From Granulicella sp. (GTDB lineage Bacteria > Acidobacteriota > Terriglobia > Terriglobales > Acidobacteriaceae): DNA of 64,000 bases. A program made the position numbers and the translations under genes. Position 1 is the first letter of the stretch. Each line of letters starts with the position of its first letter. Below, one piece after another: positions 39,387 through 47,321 of this stretch. The DNA lies in assembly GCA_027452215.1 (NCBI GenBank), contig DAIDGQ010000022.1, positions 62,001 through 126,000 of the forward strand, written 5' to 3'. The notes beneath the pieces are model-generated. The model ran no database searches, had not been told where the DNA came from, and saw nothing but the letters and a program-made list of their open reading frames with translations.

Positions 39387-39932
39387 ATGCAATGGCTCAA
39401 GGTGGCATCGAATCTGGCTATGGGCACCGTGTTGATGGCAACGATGCCAGGGGTGGGGACTGCGCAGGCCGGGTCGGGAAACTCACCAGCTGCGGCGTCG
39501 CCTGCGATACAGACGCAGGCCGAGGTCTTGAATCTTGAGGCTCTGGCGGAACAGGGCAAGGCGCTTCTGGAAAAGGCTCGAGCGGGGAGCGGAAGCGCGG
39601 GCGTGACGCTGGCGAATTATAGCGGTCACTACACGATGCTGACGGCTCGCACAAAGAGCGGGGGCGGAGAGCTGCATAAGCACTTTGCGGATTTCCTCTT
39701 CGTGATTGATGGGGAGGGAACCGAGTTGACTGGTGGGAGAATGGTGAATGCGAAAGAGTCCGCGGGAGGCGAGGTGCATGGAACGGCTCTCGAAGGAGCT
39801 ACGCCGCACACGCTGCATAAGGGAGACGTGATCCACATTCCTGCCGGGACGCCACACCAGGCAATTGAAGCTCCGGGCCAGACCATTACGATCTATGTGA
39901 TCAAGGTTCAGGAGCCCGAGAGCCATCTGTAG
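39387..39932 (+). CDS. Exported cupin-domain protein
   Basis: 181 residues from ATG 39387, which has AAGGAGG ten bases upstream; a GTG six bases earlier is closer to it but less well spaced. An N-terminal export segment (ending GTAQA) is followed by an alanine-rich helical part and a single cupin (about 80-175): GGGELHKHFADFLFVIDGEG with two His and the strand GDVIHIPAGTPHQAIEAPG with the second-motif His. It probably binds a metal and a sugar acid. Being exported, 13 bases before kduI, it may handle uronates outside the cytoplasm. Confidence 0.75.
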   Translation: MQWLKVASNLAMGTVLMATMPGVGTAQAGSGNSPAAASPAIQTQAEVLNLEALAEQGKALLEKARAGSGSAGVTLANYSGHYTMLTARTKSGGGELHKHFADFLFVIDGEGTELTGGRMVNAKESAGGEVHGTALEGATPHTLHKGDVIHIPAGTPHQAIEAPGQTITIYVIKVQEPESHL

Positions 39933-39945
39933 TGAGGAGAAACGA

Positions 39946-40776
39946 ATGAAGACTGTGCAGATGGCAGATGCGATGCGATATCCGAGAATGACGACCGCAG
40001 AACTGCGCGAGACGTTTTTACTCGAGGCGCTGTTCCGCGAGGGAGAGATGGAGACTCGGTATATCGATCTTGATCGCACGGTGATTGGTGGCGCGGTGCC
40101 GACGACCAAGGCGCTTGTGCTGGAGACACATCCGGAGCTGCGAGCGGATTATTTTCTGGAGCGCCGGGAGTTGGGCGTACTGAACGTTGGTGGCTCGGGT
40201 ACGGTGACGGTTGATGGTCGAGAGTTTGCTGTGGGGAAACTGGATTGTCTTTATGTTGGGCGCGGCAGCAGGTCTGTGAGCTTTGCCAGCGACGATGCAA
40301 AGACTCCCGCTGCGTTCTATTTGCTGAGCTATCCGGCGCACACCGAATACCCGACGACGATGGTGAAGTTCTCAGAGTTGGAGCCGGTGCACCTGGGATC
40401 GGAAGAGACCTGCAATAAGCGGTCGATTTACAAGGCGATCTATCTAGACGGCATACGCAGTTGCCAATTGGTCATGGGATTCACGCTGCTGGCGCCGGGA
40501 TCGAACTGGAACACCATGCCGCCGCATACACACATGCGACGAAGTGAGGTTTATTTCTACTTCGATGTGGACCCGATGCAGCGCGTGCTGCATATGATGG
40601 GGCCAGCGGACGAGACGCGGCATTTGATGATCAGCGATCGCGAAGTGGTCGTGTCGCCGGGCTGGAGTATTCATGCGGGTGTCGGCACGAAGAGCTACGG
40701 ATTCTGCTGGGGCATGGGTGGCGAGAATCAGCGATACGACGATATGGATGCGGTAACGATTGCAGGGTTGAAGTGA
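39946..40776 (+). CDS. kduI: 5-keto 4-deoxyuronate isomerase KduI
   Basis: 276 residues, the usual length. It converts 5-keto-4-deoxyuronate (from pectin or oligogalacturonate lyases) to 2,5-diketo-3-deoxygluconate. The family's metal site appears as TMPPHTHMRRSEVYFYFDV with two His and one Glu, followed by VVSPGWSIHAGVGTKSYGFCWGMGGEN carrying the last His. Its TGA overlaps the ATG of the kinase gene. No Shine-Dalgarno problem (GTGAGGAG upstream). Confidence 0.94.
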   Translation: MKTVQMADAMRYPRMTTAELRETFLLEALFREGEMETRYIDLDRTVIGGAVPTTKALVLETHPELRADYFLERRELGVLNVGGSGTVTVDGREFAVGKLDCLYVGRGSRSVSFASDDAKTPAAFYLLSYPAHTEYPTTMVKFSELEPVHLGSEETCNKRSIYKAIYLDGIRSCQLVMGFTLLAPGSNWNTMPPHTHMRRSEVYFYFDVDPMQRVLHMMGPADETRHLMISDREVVVSPGWSIHAGVGTKSYGFCWGMGGENQRYDDMDAVTIAGLK

Positions 40777-41870
40777 TGAGTGGCTCGGCGGGATTGACAC
40801 TGCGTGCGGCGAAGGATTGCCGGTGGGACCTGCTCTCACTCGGTGAGGTGATGCTACGTTTTGATCCGGGTGAAGGGAGGATAGTGGGTTCGCGCGCGTT
40901 CCGGGTGTGGGAGGGTGGTGGCGAGTATAACGTTGCCCGTGGGCTGCGCAGGTGCTTCGGATTGCGTACAACCGTAGCGACGGCTCTGGTGGATAACCAG
41001 GTGGGGAGGCTGGTCGAGGATTTGATCCTCCAGGGGGGCGTAGACACATCGCATATTCGTTGGATTGATTTCGATGGTGTCGGTCGAGCAGCGCGGAATG
41101 GAATTTATTTTCTGGAGAGGGGCTTTGGTTTGCGGGGTGGTGTGGGGATGATGGATCGCGGGCATACGGCGATCTCGCAACTGCGGCCCGGTGAGTTGGA
41201 TTGGGACTCGATTTTTGCGGAGGGTGTGCGATGGTTTCATACAGGTGGTGTGATGGCGGCGCTGAGCACAGATTCGACGCTGGTGGTGCGTGAAGCGATG
41301 GAGGCGGCGAGGCGGCACGGCGCGGTTGTGAGCTTTGATTGCAACTACCGGCCGAGCTTATGGAAAGCGCGTGGTGGCAGGCAGGGTTCGGTTGCGGTGA
41401 ATCGCGAAATGATGCCACTGGTGGATGTATTGTTTGGGCACGAGGGTGATCTTGCGAGGGTTCTCGATGAGGCATCGCACGGGCCGGTGTGGCACACGCT
41501 GGAGAGTTTCGGATTTATGGCGGAGCGGGTTGTAAAGGAGTTCGCAAATATCAAAGTGCTTGCCAGCACGATGAGGAAGGCTAGCACGGCGAACAGAAAT
41601 GCGTGGAGCGCGTTTGCGTTTGCCGAGGGCAGGGCGCACGAGGGCTTGAAGTTTGATGAGTTAGAGATTCTGGATCGCGTTGGGGGTGGTGATTCGTTCG
41701 CTGCGGGTTTGATTTATGGTTTGCTTGCAGGCAAAGGGTTGTCGTGGGCGTTGGATTGCGGGATAGCCCATGGAGCGTTGGCAATGACGACGGCAGGTGA
41801 TTCGTCGATGGCGACGTTGGGTGAAGTGGAGAAGCTCATCGCAGGTGGAGGAGCGGGAACGGTTCGGTAG
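40776..41870 (+). CDS. kdgK: PfkB-family sugar kinase, probably 2-keto-3-deoxygluconate kinase
   Basis: 364 residues from ATG 40776 (TGATG overlap with kduI; the GTG one codon earlier is possible). The protein has the PfkB N-terminal substrate strand LLSLGEVMLRFDPGEGRI and the C-terminal signature RVGGGDSFAAGLIYGL with catalytic Asp306. KdgK phosphorylates 2-keto-3-deoxygluconate, the end product of the KduI-KduD steps. It is a little longer than the usual 310-340 residues. No aldolase (kdgA) is present in the window. Substrate assignment is by context. Confidence 0.78.
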   Translation: MSGSAGLTLRAAKDCRWDLLSLGEVMLRFDPGEGRIVGSRAFRVWEGGGEYNVARGLRRCFGLRTTVATALVDNQVGRLVEDLILQGGVDTSHIRWIDFDGVGRAARNGIYFLERGFGLRGGVGMMDRGHTAISQLRPGELDWDSIFAEGVRWFHTGGVMAALSTDSTLVVREAMEAARRHGAVVSFDCNYRPSLWKARGGRQGSVAVNREMMPLVDVLFGHEGDLARVLDEASHGPVWHTLESFGFMAERVVKEFANIKVLASTMRKASTANRNAWSAFAFAEGRAHEGLKFDELEILDRVGGGDSFAAGLIYGLLAGKGLSWALDCGIAHGALAMTTAGDSSMATLGEVEKLIAGGGAGTVR

Positions 41871-42002
41871 GAAGAAGATTGGGATGTGATAAGAGAATCA
41901 ACGCAGGGGTAAGGGACGGTCAATTCGTTAAGTTTGGTTTGATGTTCTGACGATGGTGTTTGAATTCTCGCAACTTCATAATGATTCAAGGAGACGCTAA
42001 TC

Positions 42003-42740
42003 ATGGCTAAGAAACTAATCGGCAAGACCGCCCTCATCACAGGAGCCAGCGCAGGAATTGGTTGGGCTACCGCAATCGCGCTCGCGGAGGAACGCGCTAA
42101 TCTTGTCCTCACAGGCCGGCGCAAAGAGCGGCTCGATGAACTCGCAAAGCTCGCGCTGGCAAAGGGTGCATCCGCTGTCACGACGATTCCGGGGGACGCC
42201 CGCGAAGAGCAGGTTGCCAAGGATTGTATCGCTGCGGCGCTCGAGTCGTATGGTGCAATCGACATCCTTATCAACAACGTTGGCATGGGGATCTACAAAA
42301 ACCTTGCCGACACGAGCGTTGAGGATTACACCACGATGATCGACACCAACATTCGCACGACGTTCCTCTTCTCGCGCTATGCTGTGCCGCACATGATTGA
42401 GCGGGGGAAGGGAACGATCCTGATGATCTCGTCGATGGCTGGGGTCTATGGGTTTGCCGGTGAGGCGGTTTATTGCTCGACGAAGTTTGCGCAAGTGGGA
42501 TTTGCGCAGGCCCTCGACAAGGAACTCCGTCCGAAGGGGATCAAGGTGGGTGTGATTTGTCCTGGAGGGGTGAAGACAGAGTTTGCGATCGGTACGGGTC
42601 GTACAGTGCAAGGGGTCGCTGAGAGCAGCATGCTTGAGCCTGAAGATGTCGCGCAGGCGGTTCTTCTCGCCTGCACGCAGTCCTCGGGTTCACGGATTAT
42701 CGAGATTCAAATGAGGACGATGGCAGAAGCGCTCGCATAG
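42003..42740 (+). CDS. Classical short-chain dehydrogenase/reductase
   Basis: 245 residues: cofactor loop TGASAGIG followed by a TGRR segment that prefers NADP(H), NNVG, and the catalytic YCSTKFA. The layout resembles serine/3-hydroxy acid dehydrogenases (YdfG type), but the substrate is not known. AAGGAG is placed well before the ATG. Codon use (GCC, CTC, ATC endings) differs from the kdu block and is like the sigma-54 module downstream, from which it is separated by about 800 bases. Confidence 0.85.
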   Translation: MAKKLIGKTALITGASAGIGWATAIALAEERANLVLTGRRKERLDELAKLALAKGASAVTTIPGDAREEQVAKDCIAAALESYGAIDILINNVGMGIYKNLADTSVEDYTTMIDTNIRTTFLFSRYAVPHMIERGKGTILMISSMAGVYGFAGEAVYCSTKFAQVGFAQALDKELRPKGIKVGVICPGGVKTEFAIGTGRTVQGVAESSMLEPEDVAQAVLLACTQSSGSRIIEIQMRTMAEALA

Positions 42741-43105
42741 CAAGCGGGACTGTCCGCGAAGATTGGAGGGCGTCGGCTGGCCTTTATTGCTGGGGACGAT
42801 TTGTTGGGAGGTAGTGGCTGGAGGCGCTCGTGAATCGGTGTCTCACAGGCAACAATTTCGGAACTCGCGAGATCAGGGCCGAACGGCGTCCCCAGATTTA
42901 TGGCGATTCGGGGATGTTCCTGTATTTTCGTGCCGAGTAGGATTCCGAGCGCCATTGCCAGCAGACGTGTTGCGTGTTCTTGACGACCACCGGTGGCCTT
43001 TTCTGACGCCCTCTCTTGAAGATAGGCGATTTGCTTTGCTGAAGGTAAGTTTCGAGAGTAGCTCGAGGTGAATCGTCGGGCTCCTGGATTGACTGGAGGC
43101 GTGGC
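42707..43105 (-). other. Start-less open frame, possible gene remnant
   Basis: An open frame of about 132 codons with no ATG until codon 51 (42955). Its first part reads AKQIAYLQERASEKATGG and RQEHATRLLAMALGIL, amphipathic and protein-like, but no family was recognised and no ribosome site precedes it. It could be a decayed gene or chance. It overlaps the end of the SDR gene by 34 bases. Confidence 0.22.
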
Positions 43106-43374
43106 TCACAGTCCGTCATGGTCGATGGCAAGGATCATGCACAGGGAGATGAGGTGAGGCGAAGGTGGATGACTTCGTGAGTCATTGCCCACTGAATAAG
43201 ATCGAGCAATCAGAGCCGCCGAGAAGTTGAAGTCGAGTAGGGAAAAGCTTCAGAGCCAGGGTGCCCTCTGAAGATGCCCTCTGAATAGGATCAGCTTCGA
43301 GATTCCCCAACCTGGCCGATCTATCGCGTTTGGCAAAAGGGGAACCAGGATTGGCGCGAGTTGCGAGGTTGGGT
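43106..43374. other. Gene-free stretch before the sigma-54 module
   Basis: Between the SDR gene and the helical-protein gene lie about 800 bases (42741-43538) without a convincing gene. A tandem 13-bp repeat, GGTGCCCTCTGAA then GATGCCCTCTGAA, is at 43260-43285. Nothing else recognisable was found until the palindrome at 43375. Confidence 0.35.
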
Positions 43375-43392
43375 TGTCAAAGATTTGTGACA
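43375..43392. promoter_or_regulatory. Candidate activator site (UAS) for the NtrC-type regulator
   Basis: TGTCAAAGATTTGTGACA is an 18-bp inverted repeat, TGTCA-N8-TGACA. A site with the same arms and spacing lies at 46374-46391 in front of the rubrerythrin gene. It stands 83 bases upstream of a -24/-12 promoter, the normal place for enhancer-binding proteins. Confidence 0.6.
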
Positions 43393-43475
43393 ACAACGTA
43401 CAAATTCTTGGACGTGAAACCGTCTTGAGCTGCAGGGGTGAAAGCAATCTACTTGTTTTAATTGGACAACCTGAA

Positions 43476-43490
43476 TGGCATCTAAGGTGC
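43476..43490 (+). promoter_or_regulatory. Sigma-54 (-24/-12) promoter
   Basis: TGGCATCTAAGGTGC has the invariant GG at 43477-43478 and GC at 43489-43490, twelve bases apart, as the sigma-54 consensus TGGCACG-N4-TTGC requires. The -24 half is TGGCA; the -12 half is GTGC rather than TTGC. A start site near 43502 leaves a short leader before ATG 43539. Confidence 0.65.
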
Positions 43491-43538
43491 CTCCTCCCCG
43501 GGTGTACATGCCCCCTCAAGGCATTGAATGGAGGAATT

Positions 43539-44108
43539 ATGAAACTTCGTACAGTACTTCGTACCGCTGGCGGTTTCGCGGCCTCATTTGGGCTGTTACT
43601 GCTTCTCTCTTCACCGGTCATCCATGCTCAAACGGCCGACTCCGAAGAGATCTCGAAGCTGCTGACAGATGCAGAGGACCACGCCACTCTTGCAGCACAC
43701 GATGCAGAGATCCTTGATTCGTACACCCGCTCATCTATCTCATGGAAGACGCACAGTGTGAAGCTCGCAGAGATAGCCGGGAACGTCAATGAGCTGGGCA
43801 AGATAAACAAGCAGCTCGACGATCTGAAATCGCAGGGATCGCCGTGGCAACAAAAGGCAATCGGCCACATCGATTTCCTGCTTCGGGATTTAGCAGCGCA
43901 GCTTACCGCTACCATCGATCACCTGAAGAACAACCAATCAAAGGTACAGATGCAGCCATATCGGGATTACGCGCACGCCAGCTATGAGCGTGCCAGTGAA
44001 ACTGCCCGCGTGATCAGCGATTACGTGGAGTATGACAAGGTAAGCGCACGGGCCGAAGACCTCGAGATGAAGCTTGAACTCCCCGAGTCTCAACCTGCAG
44101 GTAATTAG
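43539..44108 (+). CDS. Exported helical protein of unknown function
   Basis: 189 residues. A signal peptide of about 33 residues (ending VIHAQ) precedes a largely alpha-helical mature protein with charged coil-like stretches (EISKLLTDAEDHATLAAHDAEILDSYTR, LGKINKQLDDLKSQG, ATIDHLKNNQSK). No known motif was found. ATG 43539 follows GGAGG at 43528-43532; the longer frame back to 43374 would contain the promoter and UAS. Expected to be periplasmic; its sigma-54 promoter puts it under the local NtrC-type regulator. Confidence 0.72.
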   Translation: MKLRTVLRTAGGFAASFGLLLLLSSPVIHAQTADSEEISKLLTDAEDHATLAAHDAEILDSYTRSSISWKTHSVKLAEIAGNVNELGKINKQLDDLKSQGSPWQQKAIGHIDFLLRDLAAQLTATIDHLKNNQSKVQMQPYRDYAHASYERASETARVISDYVEYDKVSARAEDLEMKLELPESQPAGN

Positions 44109-44238
44109 TGACTCTGTTGCCGCTCATTGTTCTGGCATCAGGACCGGGTTGATGAAGGCTCCAACTCCCGCCGCCCAAGGAAGGTCGGCTCAGGCGGTCC
44201 GCACCCCCGCGGGCTCCCTCGAACATGGGCATCACGAG

Positions 44239-44268
44239 CCGGGGGCCACCTGTCAGGGTGGCTCCCGG
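44239..44268 (+). promoter_or_regulatory. Stable leader hairpin before the BON-domain gene
   Basis: CCGGGGGCCACC (44239-44250) pairs along its full length with GGTGGCTCCCGG (44257-44268), with one G-U pair in RNA and a six-base loop TGTCAG. It stands 40 bases before the BON gene start and has no T-run, so it is more probably a leader structure or processing site than a terminator. Confidence 0.5.
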
Positions 44269-44308
44269 GGATTCATTGGTTCACAGGAAACCCAACTGGC
44301 AGGAAGAG

Positions 44309-45115
44309 ATGGTTATCCCCATGAGATTCTCCAGCTTCACCTCCACACTTGTATTGGCACTGATCGTGAGTGCCTCTGCCGTATCCTCGCCGCGCCTGCT
44401 TGCAGAACCAATTGGCCAAACTCAGACACGTCAACCTGACGCTCAGATTCAGGCTGACATCCAAGCCTCTCTCAAGTCGGCCCGATTCAAAGATGTCAGC
44501 GTCTCCGTCAACAACGGGGTCGTCGACCTGTCAGGATCGGTCGCGTTGTATGCCTATAAGGAAGAGGCGGAGAAAAAGGCGGAGCGCAACAAGAATGCTG
44601 CCTCCATTCATAACGCAATTCGGATCGCCGGCCCTCGGTTGTCTGACGAGCAACTCCAGAACAAGCTCGTTGAAAAGATTCAATACGACAGCGTAGGTTA
44701 TGGCACCACGGCGTTCAACGCGATCAGCACGTCCGTGCACGAGGGAGTCGTCACGTTGGGCGGCCACGCGTATGGCCCCATCGATAAGGAAGCCGCCATT
44801 TCCGAGGCTGCGTATATGCCGGGTGTGCGGGACGTGATCGACAACATAGAGGTCGATCCCGTCTCTACGATGGATGATCGGATTCGTATCCAGGTAGCCC
44901 GCGCCATCTACGGCTACCCCGCACTGAACAGGTACGCGATCGATCCCGTCAAGCCAATCCGTATTTCCGTCCAGAATGGCAACGTGACCCTCTTTGGTGT
45001 TGTTGATCGCCAAATGGATAAAGATATTGCAAACATTCGCGCAAACGGCGTACCTGGCGTCTTCAGCGTGACGAACCAACTCAAAGTGGCAGGGGAGCCT
45101 CCTGTGCGCGAATAA
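44309..45115 (+). CDS. Exported BON-domain protein
   Basis: 268 residues from ATG 44309 (ATG 44321, MRFSSFT, is equally possible; AGGAAGAG directly precedes the first). After a signal peptide the protein has about three BON-type units of 65-75 residues: IQADIQASLKSARFKDVSVSVNNGVVDLSGSV, then KLVEKIQYDSVGYGTTAFNAISTSVHEGVVTLGGHA, then IRIQVARAIYGYPALNRYA with VQNGNVTLFGVV. BON domains bind phospholipid or envelope components (OsmY, periplasmic stress). It lies 200 bases after the helical-protein gene, possibly one transcript. Confidence 0.82.
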   Translation: MVIPMRFSSFTSTLVLALIVSASAVSSPRLLAEPIGQTQTRQPDAQIQADIQASLKSARFKDVSVSVNNGVVDLSGSVALYAYKEEAEKKAERNKNAASIHNAIRIAGPRLSDEQLQNKLVEKIQYDSVGYGTTAFNAISTSVHEGVVTLGGHAYGPIDKEAAISEAAYMPGVRDVIDNIEVDPVSTMDDRIRIQVARAIYGYPALNRYAIDPVKPIRISVQNGNVTLFGVVDRQMDKDIANIRANGVPGVFSVTNQLKVAGEPPVRE

Positions 45116-45143
45116 GAAGGCAACGATTTTTGGTTTCTGTAGA

Positions 45144-45168
45144 CTCCATCCAGTTCCTTAGGATGGAG
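45144..45168. terminator. Terminator between convergent genes
   Basis: CTCCATCC (45144-45151) pairs with GGATGGAG (45161-45168) around a nine-base loop; CCTTCCTTT follows. It separates the BON gene from the convergent receiver gene. Confidence 0.6.
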
Positions 45169-45292
45169 CCTTCCTTTGCGGGTTAGTCGAACTCGCTGCT
45201 CACTGGTATTGCGTAGGAAAGAGGTTGGTATCGCTTAGAATCCTCGAAGCTGTGCTCTATGCCCCTGGCGAGCCTTCATCCTCTTTCGCATT

Positions 45293-45706
45293 CTAGGGGA
45301 CCGCTAGAGGTCGACTGTTCCGGGCGCCCAAGCAGCGACTGCTACCTGCAATGTCACCCACGATCTGCATCAGCCAACTGACTCCGCGGCCCTTCTCGTA
45401 GAAGGCATCGGCGCACACTCCGGGCGGCACGTCATCGCCGAAGTAGGCCCCGCTCATGGCCATCAACTGGATGCCGGGGAATCGTCCTCGAACGGCGAAC
45501 AGCAGTTCGAATCCAGATAACCCAGGCATATTCAAATCGGTGAGCAATAGGTCTGGAGTTTCACGCTCCATCTCACACAATGCAGCCTGCCCTCCGTCTG
45601 AGGAACGCACGTGATGTCCCGCCATCGTCAACACCTGAAGCAAGGACATTCGGAGCAACTCGTCATCATCGACGATTAGGATGTTGAGACCGCAATTGGA
45701 GTTCAC
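45293..45706 (-). CDS. Single-domain response regulator (receiver only)
   Basis: 137 residues: VDDD acidic site, phospho-acceptor Asp57 in LLLTDLNMPGLSG, switch residue in AMSG, Lys in YEKG. There is no output domain, so it either modulates a kinase or works by protein contact. GTG 45706 was preferred because GGAAGGTGGT lies upstream and it does not overlap the UspA gene; a longer frame from 45754 would. It follows the UspA gene by 13 bases and is probably its operon partner. Confidence 0.82.
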   Translation of the reverse strand: MNSNCGLNILIVDDDELLRMSLLQVLTMAGHHVRSSDGGQAALCEMERETPDLLLTDLNMPGLSGFELLFAVRGRFPGIQLMAMSGAYFGDDVPPGVCADAFYEKGRGVSWLMQIVGDIAGSSRCLGARNSRPLAVP

Positions 45707-45719
45707 GGATACCACCTTC

Positions 45720-46169
45720 CTAAGCTGACAAAGCGCGCCTGTTGAGAACCACAACAGGACACGCGACTTTACTTCCCACCCGCTTTATCATCGCCACCTG
45801 CGCCGCTGCCGACTGTTGACCGCGACCTGGAAAAGCGATGAGCTGTGCGTTGATCTCTCTCGCCCTCCTGGTGACGACGTCTTCCGGGTGTCCAAACAAC
45901 AGAACGGACGTGAAGCTCCGTTTGAAATGCCGCAGGCTTCTGGTCAGAGCATCAAGCCGGAACTGAACCCCCATCTGTCCATCCGGACCGGGGCGAGCAA
46001 ACTTGAGATCGACCACATGAACCATCTCCAGGCCAATGCCTTTGCTCTCGGCTAACTCGAAGGCCAGATCGAGGGATTCACTGGAGTCATTGTCCAGCTC
46101 GGTTACGTACAACAGAGGTCCGCTGGTGGAACTGCTCTGTGTGACACTTATGTTTGTCTGATTTTGCAT
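45720..46169 (-). CDS. Universal stress protein (UspA family)
   Basis: 149 residues. LLYVTELDNDSSESLDLAFELAESKGIGLEMVHVVD is the typical first strand-helix of UspA, and ARPGPDGQMG precedes a helix; the C-terminal nucleotide loop (FPGRGQQSAAAQVAMIKRVGSKVACPVVVL) matches the ATP-binding G-x-G layout only partly, so nucleotide binding is uncertain. ATG 46169 follows CCGGGAGC. Divergent from the rubrerythrin gene, with the UAS at 46352-46391 between. Confidence 0.78.
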   Translation of the reverse strand: MQNQTNISVTQSSSTSGPLLYVTELDNDSSESLDLAFELAESKGIGLEMVHVVDLKFARPGPDGQMGVQFRLDALTRSLRHFKRSFTSVLLFGHPEDVVTRRAREINAQLIAFPGRGQQSAAAQVAMIKRVGSKVACPVVVLNRRALSA

Positions 46170-46351
46170 AGATAGCTCCCGGCGGGATGTAGGAATCGGC
46201 TCGCGAATCACGCGCTGAAGGGAGCGGCCAGGCAGAGTGTCTCCTGTACCTCTGAATTCAGTCGCACCCGTGCGCATGCAGTTGTCTCTCCAAAAGAACG
46301 ATGTAACAGTTCCCTAAAATCCGTCGATTCGGGTGCAATTAGTCGGAGGGC

Positions 46352-46391
46352 TGTCCGAAGTCTCGGACTCGTCTGTCAAAAACTTCTGACA
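46352..46391. promoter_or_regulatory. Tandem activator sites (UAS) in the usp-rubrerythrin gap
   Basis: The 359-base gap 46170-46528 holds two 18-bp sites with centres 22 bp apart, two helical turns: TGTCCGAAGTCTCGGACT (46352-46369; perfect inner arms GTCCGA/TCGGAC) and TGTCAAAAACTTCTGACA (46374-46391, same arms as the site at 43375). Paired enhancer sites at that spacing suit an NtrC-type activator. The second lies 69 bases upstream of the -24/-12 promoter. Confidence 0.6.
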
Positions 46392-46460
46392 CCCCTCGTC
46401 TTCTGTAGATCGCAGATCGAAAAAATAGCCCATTGAATGCGTATATGTGGGGTCAGCGAT

Positions 46461-46476
46461 TGGCGCTTCAATTGCA
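46461..46476 (+). promoter_or_regulatory. Sigma-54 (-24/-12) promoter of the rubrerythrin gene
   Basis: TGGCGCTTCAATTGCA has GG at 46462-46463 and GC at 46474-46475, twelve bases apart, with TTGCA as the full -12 element. It decides the start of the rubrerythrin gene: transcription from here begins about 46487, so only ATG 46529 is usable, not the in-frame ATG 46433. It lies about 53 bases before that ATG. Confidence 0.75.
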
Positions 46477-46528
46477 CCTATCTGTCTTAGCCGCCGCTTC
46501 CAACAACGCGACGGGGAGGTTCAATTCC

Positions 46529-47137
46529 ATGCTTCGTCATCTGTCATTCCTATTACTTGCGACTATGTTATTTCCGACGCTACCGGCAATGGCCGGAACC
46601 ACCAATCTGCAGAATATGCAGGCCGCCTACAACGGCGAAAGCAATGCGCATAACCGCTATCTGGCGTTCGCAAAGCAAGCAGACGCCGAAAGCTATGGAG
46701 AGGTTGCGAGCCTGTTTCGTGCAGCCGCTCGCGCCGAGGAGATTCATGCTTCGAATCATGCCGTCGTTATCCGTAGCCTTGGCGCAACTCCCCAGATGCA
46801 ACTGGTCGCTCCCAACGTAAAATCCACCCGCGAGAATCTACAGGAAGCCATCAAGGGTGAGACCTATGAGCGCGACACGATGTACCCGGCGTTTCTGAAG
46901 CAGGCCAGGGCCGAGGGTAACCGCGATGCTGTCCGAAGTCTGAACCTGGCGAGGCTGGCCGAAGTGGAGCACGCCAAACTCTACACGCAGGCGCTGCAGA
47001 ATCTCGGAAACCTGAAAGGTTCCGCAAGCAAAGCCTTCTATGTTTGCCCCGTCTGCGGCTTCACCACACCGAACCTCAACTTCGCATCGTGCCCTTCTTG
47101 CTTCACTTCCAAGGAGCGATTCGAACGTGTTGCGTAA
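46529..47137 (+). CDS. Exported rubrerythrin
   Basis: 202 residues. A Sec signal peptide of 22 residues (ending PAMA) precedes a four-helix ferritin-like di-iron domain. Expected iron ligands are Glu37, the ExxH of Glu70/His73, Glu111, and the ExxH of Glu145/His148. The C-terminal rubredoxin-like site has C173-PVC176 and C188-PSC191. Rubrerythrins reduce hydrogen peroxide with electrons from rubredoxin and normally stay in the cytoplasm, so the leader is unusual. Start at ATG 46529 (GGGGAGG at 46512-46518) is fixed by the sigma-54 promoter. DUF2231 and kinase genes follow. Confidence 0.86.
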   Translation: MLRHLSFLLLATMLFPTLPAMAGTTNLQNMQAAYNGESNAHNRYLAFAKQADAESYGEVASLFRAAARAEEIHASNHAVVIRSLGATPQMQLVAPNVKSTRENLQEAIKGETYERDTMYPAFLKQARAEGNRDAVRSLNLARLAEVEHAKLYTQALQNLGNLKGSASKAFYVCPVCGFTTPNLNFASCPSCFTSKERFERVA

Positions 47138-47321
47138 CGGCGCAATGGTGCGACCGCTCCGCGGGGGATGCTGCACACATCGAGGAATCATCTCGCGTTC
47201 CCCCCTTGCAGCGGTGAGTTGTAGAGAGTCTGTTGGTTCTCATACACCAAACGGTGTCAGCCGCCACAGCCGAGTTCTTCGGCGACAACGCGGATGATGT
47301 CATGAAAGTCAGAGGTGTGGC

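Noticed and set aside
43374-43538. Longer N-terminus of the helical protein (start at 43374)
   Set aside because: It would contain the UAS and the sigma-54 promoter, and the first 55 residues lack export features; ATG 43539 has GGAGG upstream.
44290-44306. Possible -24/-12 promoter (TGGCAGGAAGAG) before the BON gene
   Set aside because: No GC doublet at the required distance of twelve bases from the GG.
46433-46528. Longer N-terminus of the rubrerythrin (start at 46433)
   Set aside because: It lies upstream of the -24/-12 promoter at 46461-46476, so it would not be transcribed from it.
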